Shown: positions 46,676 through 59,601 of the stretch, one piece after another
Numbering within the stretch: position 1 is the first letter of the stretch
Layout: each line of letters starts with the position of its first letter
Assembly: GCF_963855985.1 (NCBI RefSeq)
Contig: NC_087119.1
Location: 4,008,001-4,072,000, forward strand
Length of the DNA stretch: 64,000 nt
Direction of reading: 5' to 3'
Origin: Ostrinia nubilalis
Taxonomy: Eukaryota; Arthropoda; Insecta; Lepidoptera; Crambidae
Translations under genes and position numbers: made by a program
The notes under the pieces: model-generated
The model's database searches: none
Seen by the model: the letters and a program-made list of their open reading frames with translations, nothing else
Told to the model about the DNA's origin: nothing

Positions 46676-49480
46676 GTGCACATTCTCTCCTTTGTGCAAA
46701 TTGTAACTATTTATTGGATAACGCGTACCTACTTAGGATATAAATCTAAATTAAACCTCCATTCGTGTAATAAACTGAGTCATTAACATCCAAGTTAGGA
46801 ATTACTCGTAGTTATGCCTCCCCATTCTGGCCACAACCTTATTAGTTTACGTATTAACAAGTTCATTTTACAACAGTCAACCTTAGCTGTATATTAATTA
46901 ACGTTCTTTTTGTACAAGAAAACAATAGAGTCAATAATTCATATCCCACATATGATTTCGTCAATAAACTATGGCATGGGTCCGTGCTAAAGTAACGAAG
47001 TTAGTCAAAACGATGTGCCTTTCAACGATTACTATGCAGATTGTATTTAGTATTGTGGGGGCGTCTAATTTATAATACGAGGTATGCGAACAAAAATAGT
47101 TAATCCATAATATGAACGGAATGACAGCGAGCTTTGCGTTGTTTGACAGACAATAGCACAGGACAGTCGGAAACAAAAATCGTATCTATTTTAGGAATGT
47201 CACACATTTTGTGATTGAACTAAAATGTCACTAAAGTTCTGGAAGTTAAGGTTACTTAGACAATTTGAGATCTTTAATAAAAGCTTGTAAAAATAAAAAC
47301 TACAATGATATTACACCAACTTCATAAAATAAGTTAAAATGAATTTATTAATATATTTCGGCACAAAAACGAAATTCGTGATACGAGCAAAAGATTGAAA
47401 CAACATGAACCTTCATTCTACCTTGAAAATGAAAATATTCTTTGAGTTCAATTCATCGTAAGATAATCTTTTTTGATCTCTGACCGACCGCGGATGCTTT
47501 ATTAAAATGTAATTTTTAAAAAGTATTTTTAAGAAATCATTCAGTCATAAAATGACGCGCATGTTAGGTAATTCGTGGCTCTCTCATCGCGGTGATTACT
47601 TGGGCTTTCTTGTCATGTCGGCTTATACCTCGCTAAAAGAGATGACATACTTTCCGTGACGCAACAGGGGCTGCCTTATTTTTTCGTGCCTGGCACTCCG
47701 CAGCGATGTCAGAAATCATAGGACTAAAAACTTTTGTCAGACATTACCGTCTAAATAGGCAGACGAAGCAAATAAATGAGGCAAGAGACAGCTTTGTAAT
47801 TGACATATTTTAGGTCTTTAGGTATAAATATACATTAAAAAAATTGATACCTTTGATTAGGCTAAATATTAATAAAACGCTTGAATTTGAATTGAAATTG
47901 TTTAATATTGTTTCAGAATAAGAATAAAATTAATTTGATGCCTTTCTTTGAGTTCGTCATAATAAAATCTACTCGTATTTAATTAATTGAAATTACATGC
48001 TCAAAATAAAAATTTCTTTTACACAGACATACCATATTTACATCTGGAAGTAAGTAAATCGCATCGTCCATTTTAATATTTCGAAGTAGTTTTTTCATTA
48101 ATTTACCGGTGTTAATATAACGATAACAACTGTCGAGATAGGACGTGGTCAGGATAAAGGCTTTGCTTGCTTAGCTTTGGATCGACATAAAAACGAGTAC
48201 TCTGCGTTATTTAATATTGACATTCTAAATCAAACATTTATGTAATACACTTGATGTAGATTCCAATACACTAAAGACAGAGGTCATTTTCTGAGGTATT
48301 ATTGCTTGGCAGCATATTCATTTTTATTTTCGATGTATGAAACTTTATCTATACATCCAAAATAAATATGTTGTGAAGTAACTTGCATGCAAAACATGCA
48401 AAATTGCTTGATTTAAGCAAATAAGCTCTACATTTATTTTTAGCTTCTTATAAAATCGGCAAATCGGAAAAGAGCTTAATCCATACTTTTAATACAAAAG
48501 TTCTTTAATACCAAATGTAATATGACCTTGACTCCCCATCTATTTCACACGCCTCTTGGTTTAATTATTATACTTATAATTGCATTTCTGCTGATGTTCA
48601 ACATCTGCGGACTGTTTGTGGATTATTTTTTTATGCACTTGATAAGTAGAATGTGACTCAACGAGTCAGATGAAAAGCAAAGTTTGTTATTCTAAAATGT
48701 TACCAAAAAAATCTAAATTTTTTTTGCAGTTTATTTAGCAAAAAAAAACTCAATATTCAATATTCCGTTCAAATTCTAATTCCATTTAAATTGAGAAAAA
48801 TTTCAAACACTTCAATTTAGAATTAAGTGTAGAATCTATGTATTAATTACAAAGTTTCTGCATTTTAAAACTATCCAGCAAAATCTGGGCTTAGTAGGCC
48901 AGTAAGAAGAATTTTATCTCGCTGATAACATGAAAATCCTTATCAACCTTGACTGAGTACACTGTGACGAAACTATTATCTCATCACGATCATGAATAGT
49001 GACGCATCTTTCCGGATGATAGTATACTGTAGTATATTCTGTCTGATACATAATACAAGACTACGATTAGGTAATAATACGAGTATATGTATTAGGCAGC
49101 TAGGGCGTAGTTATCATCTGAATTTTTTGGATTCCAAAGCATCGTTTTTACTAAGGGATAAAATGTTGTGCAACAGTTGCCGCTAGAGATGTCGTGACTT
49201 CACCGGACACGTCTGACAAAATGTCTATGAAAAAGGTGACGTAACATAATGTCGGACGCCTACACGTCCCTCTCTGAATACGAGGCCTATTTATTCTAAA
49301 CTTTAAAGTACGAGTAAATAACTATCCTAAAACCCATCAAAATAAAACATCAAAGCGACAAGTCCCAACTATCAGTTTGCCATCGAAAGCACAATGGGAA
49401 CAAAAATATCAAATTACACGTCAACTCGGAAAAACAAAAACACAAAGCCGAAGACGTATTAGCAATAAACCCGAATGATT
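46676..49480. other. Intron stretch, no gene
   Basis: AT-rich sequence; open frames (46,961-47,176 minus, 48,992-49,186 plus) have no domain. No repeat boundary was found. Confidence 0.4.
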
Positions 49481-50990
49481 TACAACCAGCCCGCCACGAC
49501 TGATGAGTTAGAAATTAGAATGCAAGTCTTCATTTCGGATTGATAGTTGAAACTATTAAAGATTTTATCGGCGCATTGACATGCAGTGATCGGTTGGGAC
49601 GCCAAAACGCCTTGAGTTATGACCTTTTTGTGTTCGAGCCTCCTGTATACTCCTACATGGTTATTAAAGATTTCGATGCACATCTGAACAATTGGAACGA
49701 TATATTATTTCTCATAACTATGTCCCTGTCTGTGAGATAATGATAACCTTAGTTAGTACGTGAACAAACGTACATTAAATTACAAAATTAAAATGTCTTG
49801 ACAACAGACATATCAAAGAATGTCCTAGCTTTGTATTGCTGTGCACCAAGTCTAGTTAATATGATCTGTATTGTAATATACCTCTACCTCTATGCAATTA
49901 TTTTTCAAGAATACGTTACACATGAAATAATATTCTATGAGAGATTCCGATACCAAACCGCATGATTTCATAGTTGCACGATCGTTAGGAACTAGTGTAG
50001 TTCCGATATTCGAATAGTATCTGAATAATATACAAATAAAATTTCTAGTCATGCTTCCATTACAAATAACAACTGCAAATCTTTGAGTGGCATTGGTGTA
50101 TTTATGTTTAACGTCAATTCCGCCTAACATGGTGATGATGAAGGGAGATCCCTTCTGTATTGAATGGCAAATAGCAGCTGCAGTTTGATTTTCGCGCGTT
50201 CCTATAATTTTTTTTAATTAGGGTAAACCTTTTTTAACAACTGTATAAGGTTTGTGCCACTATCAATATCGCTCCGAAGCCGTCCAATGGTCTGAGCAAT
50301 TATCAAACTGAACCAAAGGTTTCCAAATGAAACAAAACACCGACAGCAACTCGGGAGCAACAGTTCTGAGTCCGTGGTCAAGTGTCTGGACTGCAACAAA
50401 AAGATTTAGCCCCTAATGGCGGCTGCTGTCATTATGACAGATGTCCAAACTACAAGGATGTCACATGTGAGCAAGGATTAATGGTAAAAAAATCATTTTT
50501 TTTCATAAATATGGCGGCCCAGGCAAGGAACAGATTATATTTCCCAAAACCAATTAAATTATTTGAAGAACATGTGAATTTAAGTTGAATATCTGCTCTC
50601 GTATTTGCTGTTGTTTACACAAACAAATTGTACAAAAAGCAATGTTGAAACCAAACCAAGTGTCGCTCGATATAACTGGCCTGCCAGACATGCTTTTGAT
50701 GGGTCGAAAAAATACCATTTAATCACACTTTTTGTAGCTGTTATTAAGTTGTGGCTTTGTGATTGGTATCGACATCCCTGACCATTAAGGCTGAGATCCG
50801 AACGTGTTTAATCGAGACGAATATGACGTTGATAAATCACCTCAATGGCTCTTCGTCATTGACTTGCACTTGCATTCTACACACAACTTTCTTTGTAGTT
50901 AGTTGCAGTTTAATTGGACAATTATTTAGCGGAACTGGTCTAAAATACGGAAAGTATTGCAAAGACTATTGTGAAATAAGTTAATTTAAA
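49480..50990. other. Region of broken frames, possible decayed transposase
   Basis: Several frames of 60-92 codons overlap here (minus 49,480-49,683, minus 49,852-50,130, plus 50,382-50,588, plus 50,763-50,984), and the stretch is slightly less AT-rich than its flanks. The plus frame at 50,382 contains a Cys-rich piece (GGCCHYDRCPNYKDVTC). I could not match any of them to a family with confidence; an old transposon is the likeliest source. Confidence 0.25.
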
Positions 50991-51226
50991 GAAATCCTAA
51001 ATATTTTAATTGAGTACCTAATGTGATTAAAATTGTTTCATTAGATACATTTATTTTTCAATAATATTAGATTTATATTTTTTCCTAAAACCATGGAAGA
51101 GGCAAGACATTAAAAACGTGCAAACCCATCGATATTTCGATAAATATTCATGAGGAACTTCATAAGTAGATCTCAAAGCTAGCTTTTCATTAGAAGCACA
51201 CACACTAGATACAGGCGTGGATCGCA

Positions 51227-51263
51227 CATATACCGGGGCAATTGCGTTACTACATTGAGCAGT
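51227..51263 (+). promoter_or_regulatory. Core promoter: TATA-like box and initiator
   Basis: CATATACC at 51,227-51,234 lies 32 bases upstream of GCAGTG (A at 51,261), which resembles the arthropod initiator (TCAGT). Spacing fits a TATA/Inr pair. A leader of about 125 bases leads to the ATG at 51,387. Confidence 0.45.
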
Positions 51264-51386
51264 GCGGAGTGCCGGTACTCATGGTCCAAAGACTGTGAAT
51301 CCCTGATTTTTGTGCAGCTTCCAACAGTGGACGAGTGCAAAAAAAGATCGATGCAACTCGGCAAGGTTTAACTCACCATTATAACC

Positions 51387-51456
51387 ATGAGGAAGGTGCG
51401 TGTGTGTCTTCTCTTGCTACTGGGACTGTCAACAGTTCGGGCGCAGTTTGTAAGGC
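51387..51456 (+). CDS. Signal-peptide first exon of a secreted protein
   Basis: The ATG has A at -3 (ATAACCATG). It opens MRKVRVCLLLLLGLSTVRAQ followed by FVR: a basic start, an eleven-residue hydrophobic core and a Val-Arg-Ala site, so cleavage after Ala19 is expected. The frame reaches a GTAAGT donor at 51,457 with one base left over (phase 1); a weaker donor GTAAGG at 51,450 would give phase 0. No second exon could be found before 64,000. Phase 1 is the phase of every perlecan junction from the end of SEA through LDLa-3, so it may start an alternative perlecan isoform without SEA. It could equally begin a separate gene lying to the right. The product family is not recognised. Confidence 0.6.
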
Positions 51457-51462
51457 GTAAGT

Positions 51463-52770
51463 AAACAACTAGAATAATTAACTAAGTATATTGTTAACAT
51501 GAGAGAAATTCTAATTTATGGAAAATTGTCATACCTTTGTATCAAATCTTACGGAATCGTTTTAAAAGCTTAATTGTATTAAGGGTTCGTTACACTCCGG
51601 AATGTTAAAATTTTCGATAGACGCGGACGTTGTATCCTTTTCAATGACTTAAAATTGTCTGCTGCATTTTATGTGGCAGGTTAACATTTACAAGAAATGT
51701 ACAATTTAAGAGCTACTGATGTGTTTATTTTGTGTAAACTACGAGCCGGACAGGCAATTAAAATACTAAAGTAACAAAGCGCGAGAGTCGTTTGTTGTGG
51801 TCGCCATACCCACCATGTTTGCAGTCCGCCTTTCGCACGCAGCAAAATTGGAATGTCTATCAGATTGTAGGGGATGGGTGAAGCCAAACTTCGTTATTGG
51901 TGTTGTGCTCGTACGTAGAGACGTCCTCAATACTCAATCTTTTATTGGTTCCATCTGAGCATTGCATTTCTATAGTCACATTTGACAAAGCGACAATCTT
52001 GTCGACTGTAACCATCTGGTTACAGACTGTGAAGAGCACGGTAACATTGTAAAGGCAATCATAAGCTTAAGCAGTGTCTTATCATAAAATGAATGTTCTA
52101 AGACTAATCATAGTTAAAAGCTTAGCTAAGGCCAAAGATGGTTACTTATTTTTAGTTATATTAAAACAAAAGGTAAATAAAAACCATTAGGCTAATTGTA
52201 CCTATTAAAGAGACATAGTGCCTATTAAATATGATTTTGCTAAACCTACATAAGCACACAAGAATGTGTGTACTAGTTCCGTTTGTATAAATTCAAGCCC
52301 GCAAAAGTAATTTGAATCCCATCCCTTAAAAAGTACTCAGTCGTGCTGGGACATCGAAATGCGAGCGTAGGTAGGCTTTTAGTTGGACCTAGCAGTGTGA
52401 GCGCTGTAATTTCTATTTTTATTTTATTTTTATTTTTATTTTTATTTATTTATTTTATAGAAACCAACAGCGATACATTGAAAATGTTAGTTATAAGATT
52501 TAAAACCTTTAACAAACAACAGATACATAACATCGGAGAATATAAAACGCCTCTGTTTTGGAGTTTTCTTTATTCCCTTCCAGAGGTTTTCACGATGTTC
52601 CGAATGGGTGTACCCATATCAAATGGCTTAGTTAGAAGGCATACAATGCATTGTTTTAGTTATTGACAGAATCCAAATTGACGGCTGCTGACAATGCAGC
52701 CTAAGGATTACACCGGTCAACAAAAAAAAATATTTTTTTTGCGCATGGATTTTACTTATTAGATTCTGAT
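51463..52770. other. Intron stretch with (TTTTA)n tract
   Basis: AT-rich sequence; 52,408-52,460 is a (TTTTTA)n-like tract. A plus frame at 52,343-52,666 (107 codons) runs through this tract and has no domain. A GC-richer patch at 51,770-51,850 shows nothing recognisable. Confidence 0.4.
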
Positions 52771-52772
52771 TA

Positions 52773-53040
52773 TACAGGGTGTTAGGTAAATGGGTATATG
52801 AGCCGACACTAGCCCATGTTAACATGGTCATATAAATGGTATGGTGAAGTCAGAAAATTGATATCTTCATTTTAACTAATTTAATTTTCATACAAATCGG
52901 ATTTTGTAAAATTTATTTTGTATGAAAATTAAAAAAATTAAAATCATGATATCAAATTTCTGACTTCACCATACCATTTATATGCCTATGTTAACATGGG
53001 CTAGTGTCGGCTCATATACCCATTTACCTAACACCCTGTA
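52773..53040. mobile_element. Fold-back MITE with TACAGGGTGTT ends, 268 bp
   Basis: Arms of about 95 bases are near-perfect complements: TACAGGGTGTTAGGTAAATG and CATTTACCTAACACCCTGTA at the ends, TGGTGAAGTCAGAAA and TTTCTGACTTCACCA nearer the centre. TA flanks it on both sides (52,771-52,772 and 53,041-53,042). The central part holds a further smaller inverted repeat (TTTTCATACAAA / TTTGTATGAAAA). Confidence 0.8.
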
Positions 53041-53042
53041 TA

Positions 53043-54710
53043 AGCAAATTTATATAAAAAAGTGCGATTACAAATCGAAAATATTTGCTTTTTAAAGAGT
53101 TATAGCGATTTGAATTTTCCATCTTCATAGTAGAATGTCTCTAAAGATGCACGTCACATTCTCATTGGGATATATTTATAGATAATTATGGGGGCTTATT
53201 CGCAAGAACAAGGGGCATGCTTTCATCAAAATATAGTGGGATTTGAGAGACGAAGTTACCAAGGCCAGTAAACTGAAAGCATGATAGGGTTAGATTTTTA
53301 TGAGAAAAATCTTCTATGGAACATGACAGCAAATTAGAACTTTTCATTTTTAATCAATATTTGGACTCTATTTAAAATTTTCTCTTGTGAGAATGAATCT
53401 TAAATGGATGTTTGGTATGTTTTAATAATTAGAAAGAATGAAAGAAAGAAAAAAAAAAAATATTTGGCAACAAATGAAATCATCTCTATGTTCATGTTTC
53501 ATACATTCATTGATATGATTTTTTCTATTTTTTACACATAAAAGCAAATTCAGAACAATTTTTTGTTGTTATTCTTATTTCTAGGTATTAAAGCAATAAA
53601 AATAAGCTATGCATAACCCGTGCGCAAAAATGCTGTAGACAGTTGTTATATTTCAAATTATTTGGATGTTTTCTTTTCTTCGGCGTTTAAACATACATAT
53701 TTATTTTTAATGTGTAATCTTTCGTCATGCGCATACTGCTAAAACATTTAACGTGTGGCATTTGTTAATAAAATTCTGCCTGGCGCGTTTATTATCATCG
53801 CCAAGTAATTATGCAATCGCCTTGACCCATCTAATGGTTTTATCGTTATAATTATTAGTCAGTTGCTATGCTCATCAACCATCTTAGTTTTGAAATCAGC
53901 TGAAAAGTTACATGTGTCTTTTTTACAGGAATTCCGATGAGATAAAAATATCATTTAGTGTTATTGTTCTCACTGTGGTTAAGACATTGCTTGGAATTAC
54001 CTAATTATTTGAATATGATGCTGTACATTTGAGGTCCCGTTAAGCCGTTGGGTTAAGTGACTCGTAAAATCTAACACCAGGGTTATAACCTCAGTTGTTG
54101 CAACATGCTCGATGAAAGAATCTATCCAGTTACTTGTCCTGAATAGAACAGCTCAGAGACAGAGCCACGTCCATTCAAAGTTGAATCAAAACGACTTAAA
54201 CGATACCATACGTCCTTACATTTTTTTTTTGCGACTAACCTGTATAATTGATCTGGCTTTTTGTTTACGGCTCCTTTTTGTGGTTGACGGGCTTTGCCGT
54301 ATCTATTAAGGCTGTCACAGTCCGAAGAAACTTTTCCAGTTCCCTTATCCGCCTACTTCGTAACAACGTATAGGACTCCTCAGTCCTCACTGCACTAATA
54401 GGAAGATACGGGAAAAAGCAAATTTCGTGGTTTATAAATAACTTACGAACTCATCACCTAATAAGGCATACTTTCTTAAACCAGCGTCTTCATTGGGGTT
54501 TCTATCAGCTCGTGCATAATACCTTTTCATATGTCAAGTAATTTAGCTAAGCTTTGCGCACTTAAAGCGCAACTTTTTCAGAATATTATAACTATTTTAT
54601 AAATCGGTAACAATTTGGTTATGTGTTTTGTGTCAACCATGGATCAAAGTGCCAAATATCAAAAGGATCAGTGTTTTTCAGCACAACCTAACAATAAATA
54701 AATAAGGGAG
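53043..54710. other. Intron stretch, no gene
   Basis: AT-rich sequence with an A-run at 53,448-53,461. A 65-codon frame at 54,112-54,309 has no domain. Confidence 0.4.
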
Positions 54711-54711
54711 A

Positions 54712-55638
54712 GTCCGCTAATTTGGACCAGTTTTTTTCAATCCCATTTTACACATAGTTTTCTTTTGTTTTTGCTAATGTCCATGGTATATAATAAAAGA
54801 TAAATTATTCAACTTACTATTTCATAAGTATTAATTAACATGATTGTTGTATATTTAGCACAAATCAACAAAATATGAGCTCAGAGCTTCGGTCCAATTT
54901 AGCCAACCGGTTCGATAATTTGTACCACAGGGTTACTAAATTGGATTTCAATAAATTTCAAGCCTATAAAAAAACTATGGCAAAATATTATACGATACAT
55001 TCTTAACAAATTAGGAAACGAAAAGGGACAGTAGTTAATAACATAGACAATCGATATTGTTTTACACGTTATCACGATTTTGAGTACAAGTTTTGTAATT
55101 CCAATTATCGTAACGCACACTTGTACCTAATCTACTTTGCCAGTATTTTGCTTTCATTTATTGTTAGTCAAACATAACTACGCTATTATAACTTCAAAAT
55201 ATGATTTACTAAAAAAAAATTCAAAATCCTTTGGTAAAGTTCCATACAACTTGATGTGGTACAATTTAGCCGACTAGGTGATAGTGCTTTTAAAAAATCG
55301 GTAAAAAATATAGCTTATAAATATCGAAAAATGTTTCAAATAATTGTAATCCGCACTAATTTACGCTTGTAAATAATATATTAGAAACACCCTGTGATTA
55401 AATTTAACAAAATTACAAACTAAACATGCATTGTCAAAAGTTACTTGAAAACAATGAAAAAATACTTTTCAAAATAAAACACACGTGTTTGTTGTCACGG
55501 CAAAAACCACATGGCCGATATTAATTGAATTTAGTTGTGTATCGCTGAGTGTTGCAATTACAGACATTCAATAAATACTTTACGAAATATGAGGGTGGTA
55601 CAATTTACCCGGCGGTACAATATACCGAACTCTCCCCT
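54712..55638. mobile_element. Element with imperfect AGGG(G)AGAGT ends and iterated GGTACAATTTAGCC
   Basis: The left end AGGGAGAGTCCGCTAATTTG and the right end (complement) AGGGGAGAGTTCGGTATATT are related inverted repeats. The motif GGT(A/C)CAATTTAGCC recurs inside at 54,892-54,905 and 55,258-55,271, and in variant form at 55,597-55,630. Repetition of a terminal motif within about 930 bases suggests a non-autonomous element with subterminal repeats. No coding frame is present (a minus-strand 73-codon frame has no domain). Confidence 0.5.
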
Positions 55639-57180
55639 AATAATAAAATAAATGGATCTACAATTTCTAAATTGAATCTACATTGTCAAATTAAGCGTTT
55701 CATCAACTTAAAATGATATAGGTTTTCGTGCAAAGTGGTTAATAGAGCATTTTATGGCGCTAACGTTTTACTTACAAACTTGGTTAAATATTATATTATT
55801 TTTATGCGATTTTTTATTAATTATTGCCATGAAAACTCTTTAGCATGCCAACAACAAAAGCGTAGACATTTCTCAATCCTGCTAACGTTTTTATTTCGGT
55901 TCTAAAAACGTTTTAATTTGCATGCGGAGCAGTGTTAGAGTCGTCCCGTTTCGGCCGCCCGCTTTAAGGGCGTGGTTAATCATAGCGCACACTCGATTTC
56001 ACTCAGCTAGAATACGGGTTATGGACAGTTAGACAGGGAGAACAATAAAACGGTTCTTAAGTGCTTTGGATAGAAGACAGAGCAATGAAAAATATTTTCA
56101 AATGTCGTAAATAAGAGATTAACTTTCTATTTTTACACTTTTTATGTTTTATTTTGACTTATGTCTTTAATGTGGATGAAGGTCCATATTGAACGTGCTA
56201 TAGCTGAAATGATTATGATTTAATTAAAACACTCAAAATATAAAACAACTAAGTAGATAATTTTAAGGGAAGAGTGAAATAAGATTATTCTTGTTTAAAC
56301 CAAATATGATAATTTAATTAATCGAATCAAAGTGCTGAAAATGATATCAGATTTTTTAAAAATAATTTTCGTACAATTTTCATCCATGCCCATTGTCCAC
56401 TCTATCGGTTACCAAGTGCGCGCGTCTAGGGGTGAGACAATCAACGCCTCGCGGTCCACACTCCAATCCGGGGCAAAACATAACAATAATTGTTTTGTTA
56501 TTGCCGACCACGCTGAATATTTGTATGTTAACCCGAGAACGGGTGTGCTCAAACTTTTTGTTACAGAAAATATAAGCTTCGCTTGACTACAAAATTCATA
56601 TTTGAAGCTTCTGTGTAGGTTTATGCAACTTGCCTACTCCGAAATGCCAATGGGAAAATAAAAAGTTTCAAAAATTAAGAGAAAACTAAACGCTTACTTT
56701 AGTTAAAGTTTTAGACAGTCTAATGACTTTTTTATTCAATTCTACTGAACTGTTTTACATTATCATTATAATTTGTATAATCGCCAGAGCTTTGTTATTA
56801 AATATTACTTTATTATTACTACTTACCATCTTTCACCTTTGATAGTTTTAAATTCAATATTTGGATAGTAAAAAGCCTACATTGTTTTAGTTTTTAATTA
56901 CCATAATAATATGAAATGAACCTAGAACCTAACATCGTTTAGTAATAATGATGCGCGTTCATTAAATTTCAATTGGTGATAGTAGCGTTTTGTAAATTAT
57001 CTATTTCACAGTTAGTTTTTGGTACCACATTATATCGCTATTATGTTTTCTAGTCATTGGTAAGATTATCTTTTTTTTCCTTTAGTAAAAAGAAAATGCT
57101 CAATTAACCATTTCGCTTCCACCAATGACAAAACTCAAGGAACCCCTATTTGAAAACTTAAGTCTCTGAAATTAACATCC
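55639..57180. other. Intron stretch, no gene
   Basis: AT-rich. A GC-richer patch at 56,395-56,475 carries two overlapping open frames (56,332-56,586 and 56,393-56,575) with no recognisable domain. Confidence 0.35.
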
Positions 57181-57637
57181 AAAGGGCGTAGCAGGATAGT
57201 CTTGGAAAAAGTGCCCCCAAAGCTTTGCACCTTAGCTAGATAGACAAAACTTTGGGATTACGTAAGTTAAATGTTGGCACTCATTTAAAAAAAATCTGTG
57301 ATTGTACTACCAAAGGAAATCAATATACAGGGTGTTATAATTTTTATTTTTTATTTTTTTCCATCATGAAAGGTAGTTATAGAGCTGTTGTTTTTTATAT
57401 TATTACTATGAGACACAACTATACCTGTGCAAAAAATTAAATTCGTCAGTTACATAGTTTTGGAGAAAAAAAATAAAACAGTTTTAGGTATAGATGGGTG
57501 GCGTGGCTCCCTGGGGGGTGTTGGGGGGGGTGAAATTTTGCATAATATACTATCTTTATACGAAGTATCGTTTGACCACAGTTTCGAGCTTCAGGCTTTG
57601 GGGGCACTTTTTCCAAGACTATCCTGCTACGCCCTTT
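57181..57637. mobile_element. TIR element with 43-bp perfect inverted repeats, 457 bp
   Basis: Bases 57,181-57,223 and 57,595-57,637 are exact complements over 43 positions, starting AAAGGGCGTAGCAGGATAGT. No target duplication is clear. A TACAGGGTGTTATAATTTTT end occurs inside at 57,328, so another element may be nested. The frames at 57,427-57,678 and 57,494-57,724 run through a G-rich stretch and out of the element; they are not genes. Confidence 0.75.
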
Positions 57638-58227
57638 ATATTATACGGCAGCAAAGTGTTTCGCGCTGGCCGGGTTAAAAGAAGGCGCGTTCTCGGTCAC
57701 GAGGTAATTGATCTAATGAGATGAGACTATTAATATTCATGCATCCCTTTGTGACCTCAGTGTTTGGTGTAAGGCCGGCCGCACAAGCTGCACGTCACAA
57801 GGAGTCGGGTGCAGAGACCCAAGCTTACGACCTTTGTAAAGCGCCAGCTAAATACGAGCTTTGAGACACTAAAAGCCTATGAAGTGCTTTCCGTGATTAA
57901 AACGATTGCTCCAACATTTCAATACATAACTTGGATTTTGTATAAGAAAGTGTATCACGCAACGAAAACGAAGAATTTTTGAATTAAGTACGTAAAACAA
58001 GGAGTTAACAAATAACAACAAACTACGTCTTTAAAATAATTGTGTGTTGATGACCCGATACAAATCCATCCTGAAAAAAAGCTTAGCTCCTGTTTCAAAT
58101 AAAAATAGAGGAAATAAAATTAAGGTCGTCAATATTCTAGTTCAACTGACCTAAAAAATATAATACAAGTTAAAACTGATACCATTTTATTTCCTGATCT
58201 AAAATAGAAATTTTAGCGAATCTAATC

Positions 58228-58231
<4 letters not shown>

Positions 58232-58270
<39 letters not shown>

Positions 58271-58450
58271 TTATTACCAATTTGTATTGCCCAAATTACT
58301 AATAGTCCCATTAGCCCCTCGTGTTAAGCTAAATAAGCTTGTGTTACGAGTGGGCTCACCACAATAGTCGAGCGGCGGTGGGATTCGAACCCGCGTTCCT
58401 CGTATCTCGAGCCGGCCACTCCGACCCCTTCACCGTTCGGCTATCGTGGC
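58232..58450 (-). mobile_element. tRNA-derived SINE with poly(A) tail
   Basis: Read on the minus strand, the element starts at about 58,450 with AGCCACGATAGCCGAACGGT (A box) and has GCGGGTTCGAATCCCACCG (perfect B box) 50 bases later. An unrelated body with AAGCTTATTTAGCTTAACAC follows, and it ends in an A-run seen as about 31 T at 58,235-58,265. This is the full plan of a tRNA-derived SINE, transcribed by RNA polymerase III. The long, clean A-tail suggests a fairly recent insertion. Confidence 0.8.
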
Positions 58451-59600
58451 TATCTCGTGAATATTAGGCTCGGAGGATGGCTTTCCTGTAACATTTTAGT
58501 TGCAGCCAATTTTTAGTTTAATAAACGGTACCTACTTTAATGTAAGATGTAGTGTATTAATGACAGTTCCATTTTTGTTTTGTGCACGTTTGCTGCTGGC
58601 CTTAGGCAGATGGATTTTTCAATAAGTCGGTTAGAGGGGAGAGGTGTCACTAGACACGGTAAGCACTGTTCTTTGATATATTAGACGTGTTTTAGTTGAA
58701 GTTTTCACGTCAACATAGGTATAGTTGTAACGATCGTCAGAGGTAGAATCAATTGAACTGATTACAAACTTATAATAGAACCTAATTAGTTTTCACTGAA
58801 ACAGAAACACGAGGACCGGTGCAATTGAGCGTTCAAAAGCTCACATGTGCTTTGTAGGAATAAGAAAGCTAATGTATTGTTGCAATAACCATGGATAGTT
58901 AATTCATTAATATAATTAAAGGATTACTTTGCCCCCAGTAAACGTATTATGCTCAATAAATAATAAACGAAGCTTTCACATTGTCTTTAGTATCAGATTG
59001 TAAGACCACATAGCTATAATCTCTTAATAGTATCATGAAGCTGAGCGCTTCCCGCAAAAAATGTACTAAACATGTTGGGGCGCTATAGCTAATGCTGGTA
59101 TTATTATGTTAATAAGAGTGCATTTTTATCCATCCTAATTTTTGCGAAACGACCCGTCGGCATTCACGAAAGATTAACCACGGGATAGATAGTATTAGCA
59201 TGACAGTGTTGCCACAATATCATTAGGATCAGTAAGCTAGACTTGCAAACAAAAGGCACATGTGTGTACAACCACAGAATAATAATAAGTACTACGTACA
59301 GAAGTTTTACTTTGCGAAGGTATTTAAAAAAATGTATTCTCAATGTCATTAACAATATGGTGTAATTTAGCCTGTCTCAAGAGTCAAGCACCATTTTGTT
59401 GACAAACGTCAGTGATCGGCACTGCGCCGAAGCTATAGGGCTGACTTCGGTAAAATGATGTGACGTGAGGTGCCAAACTGCGGAAAATGGCGGAGGAAAT
59501 ACATGATTTAGCATGAATTATCATGAATAATATTAACTATTTATTTACCTCTCAGTGTCTTGAGGCAACTTAAAAAGTACATTCTGTGTTTTTATTATTA
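58451..59600. other. Intron stretch, no gene
   Basis: AT-rich unique sequence. A GC-richer patch at 59,405-59,495 contains an ATGGCGGAGG context, but the frame closes within a few codons. Confidence 0.4.
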
Positions 59601-59601
59601 T

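Noticed and set aside
49852..50130. Harbinger-type transposase
   Set aside because: Some residues loosely recall the family, but no catalytic motif could be placed with confidence.
52343..52666. 107-codon plus-strand frame
   Set aside because: Its middle is a translated (TTTTTA)n tract and the rest has no homology I recognise.
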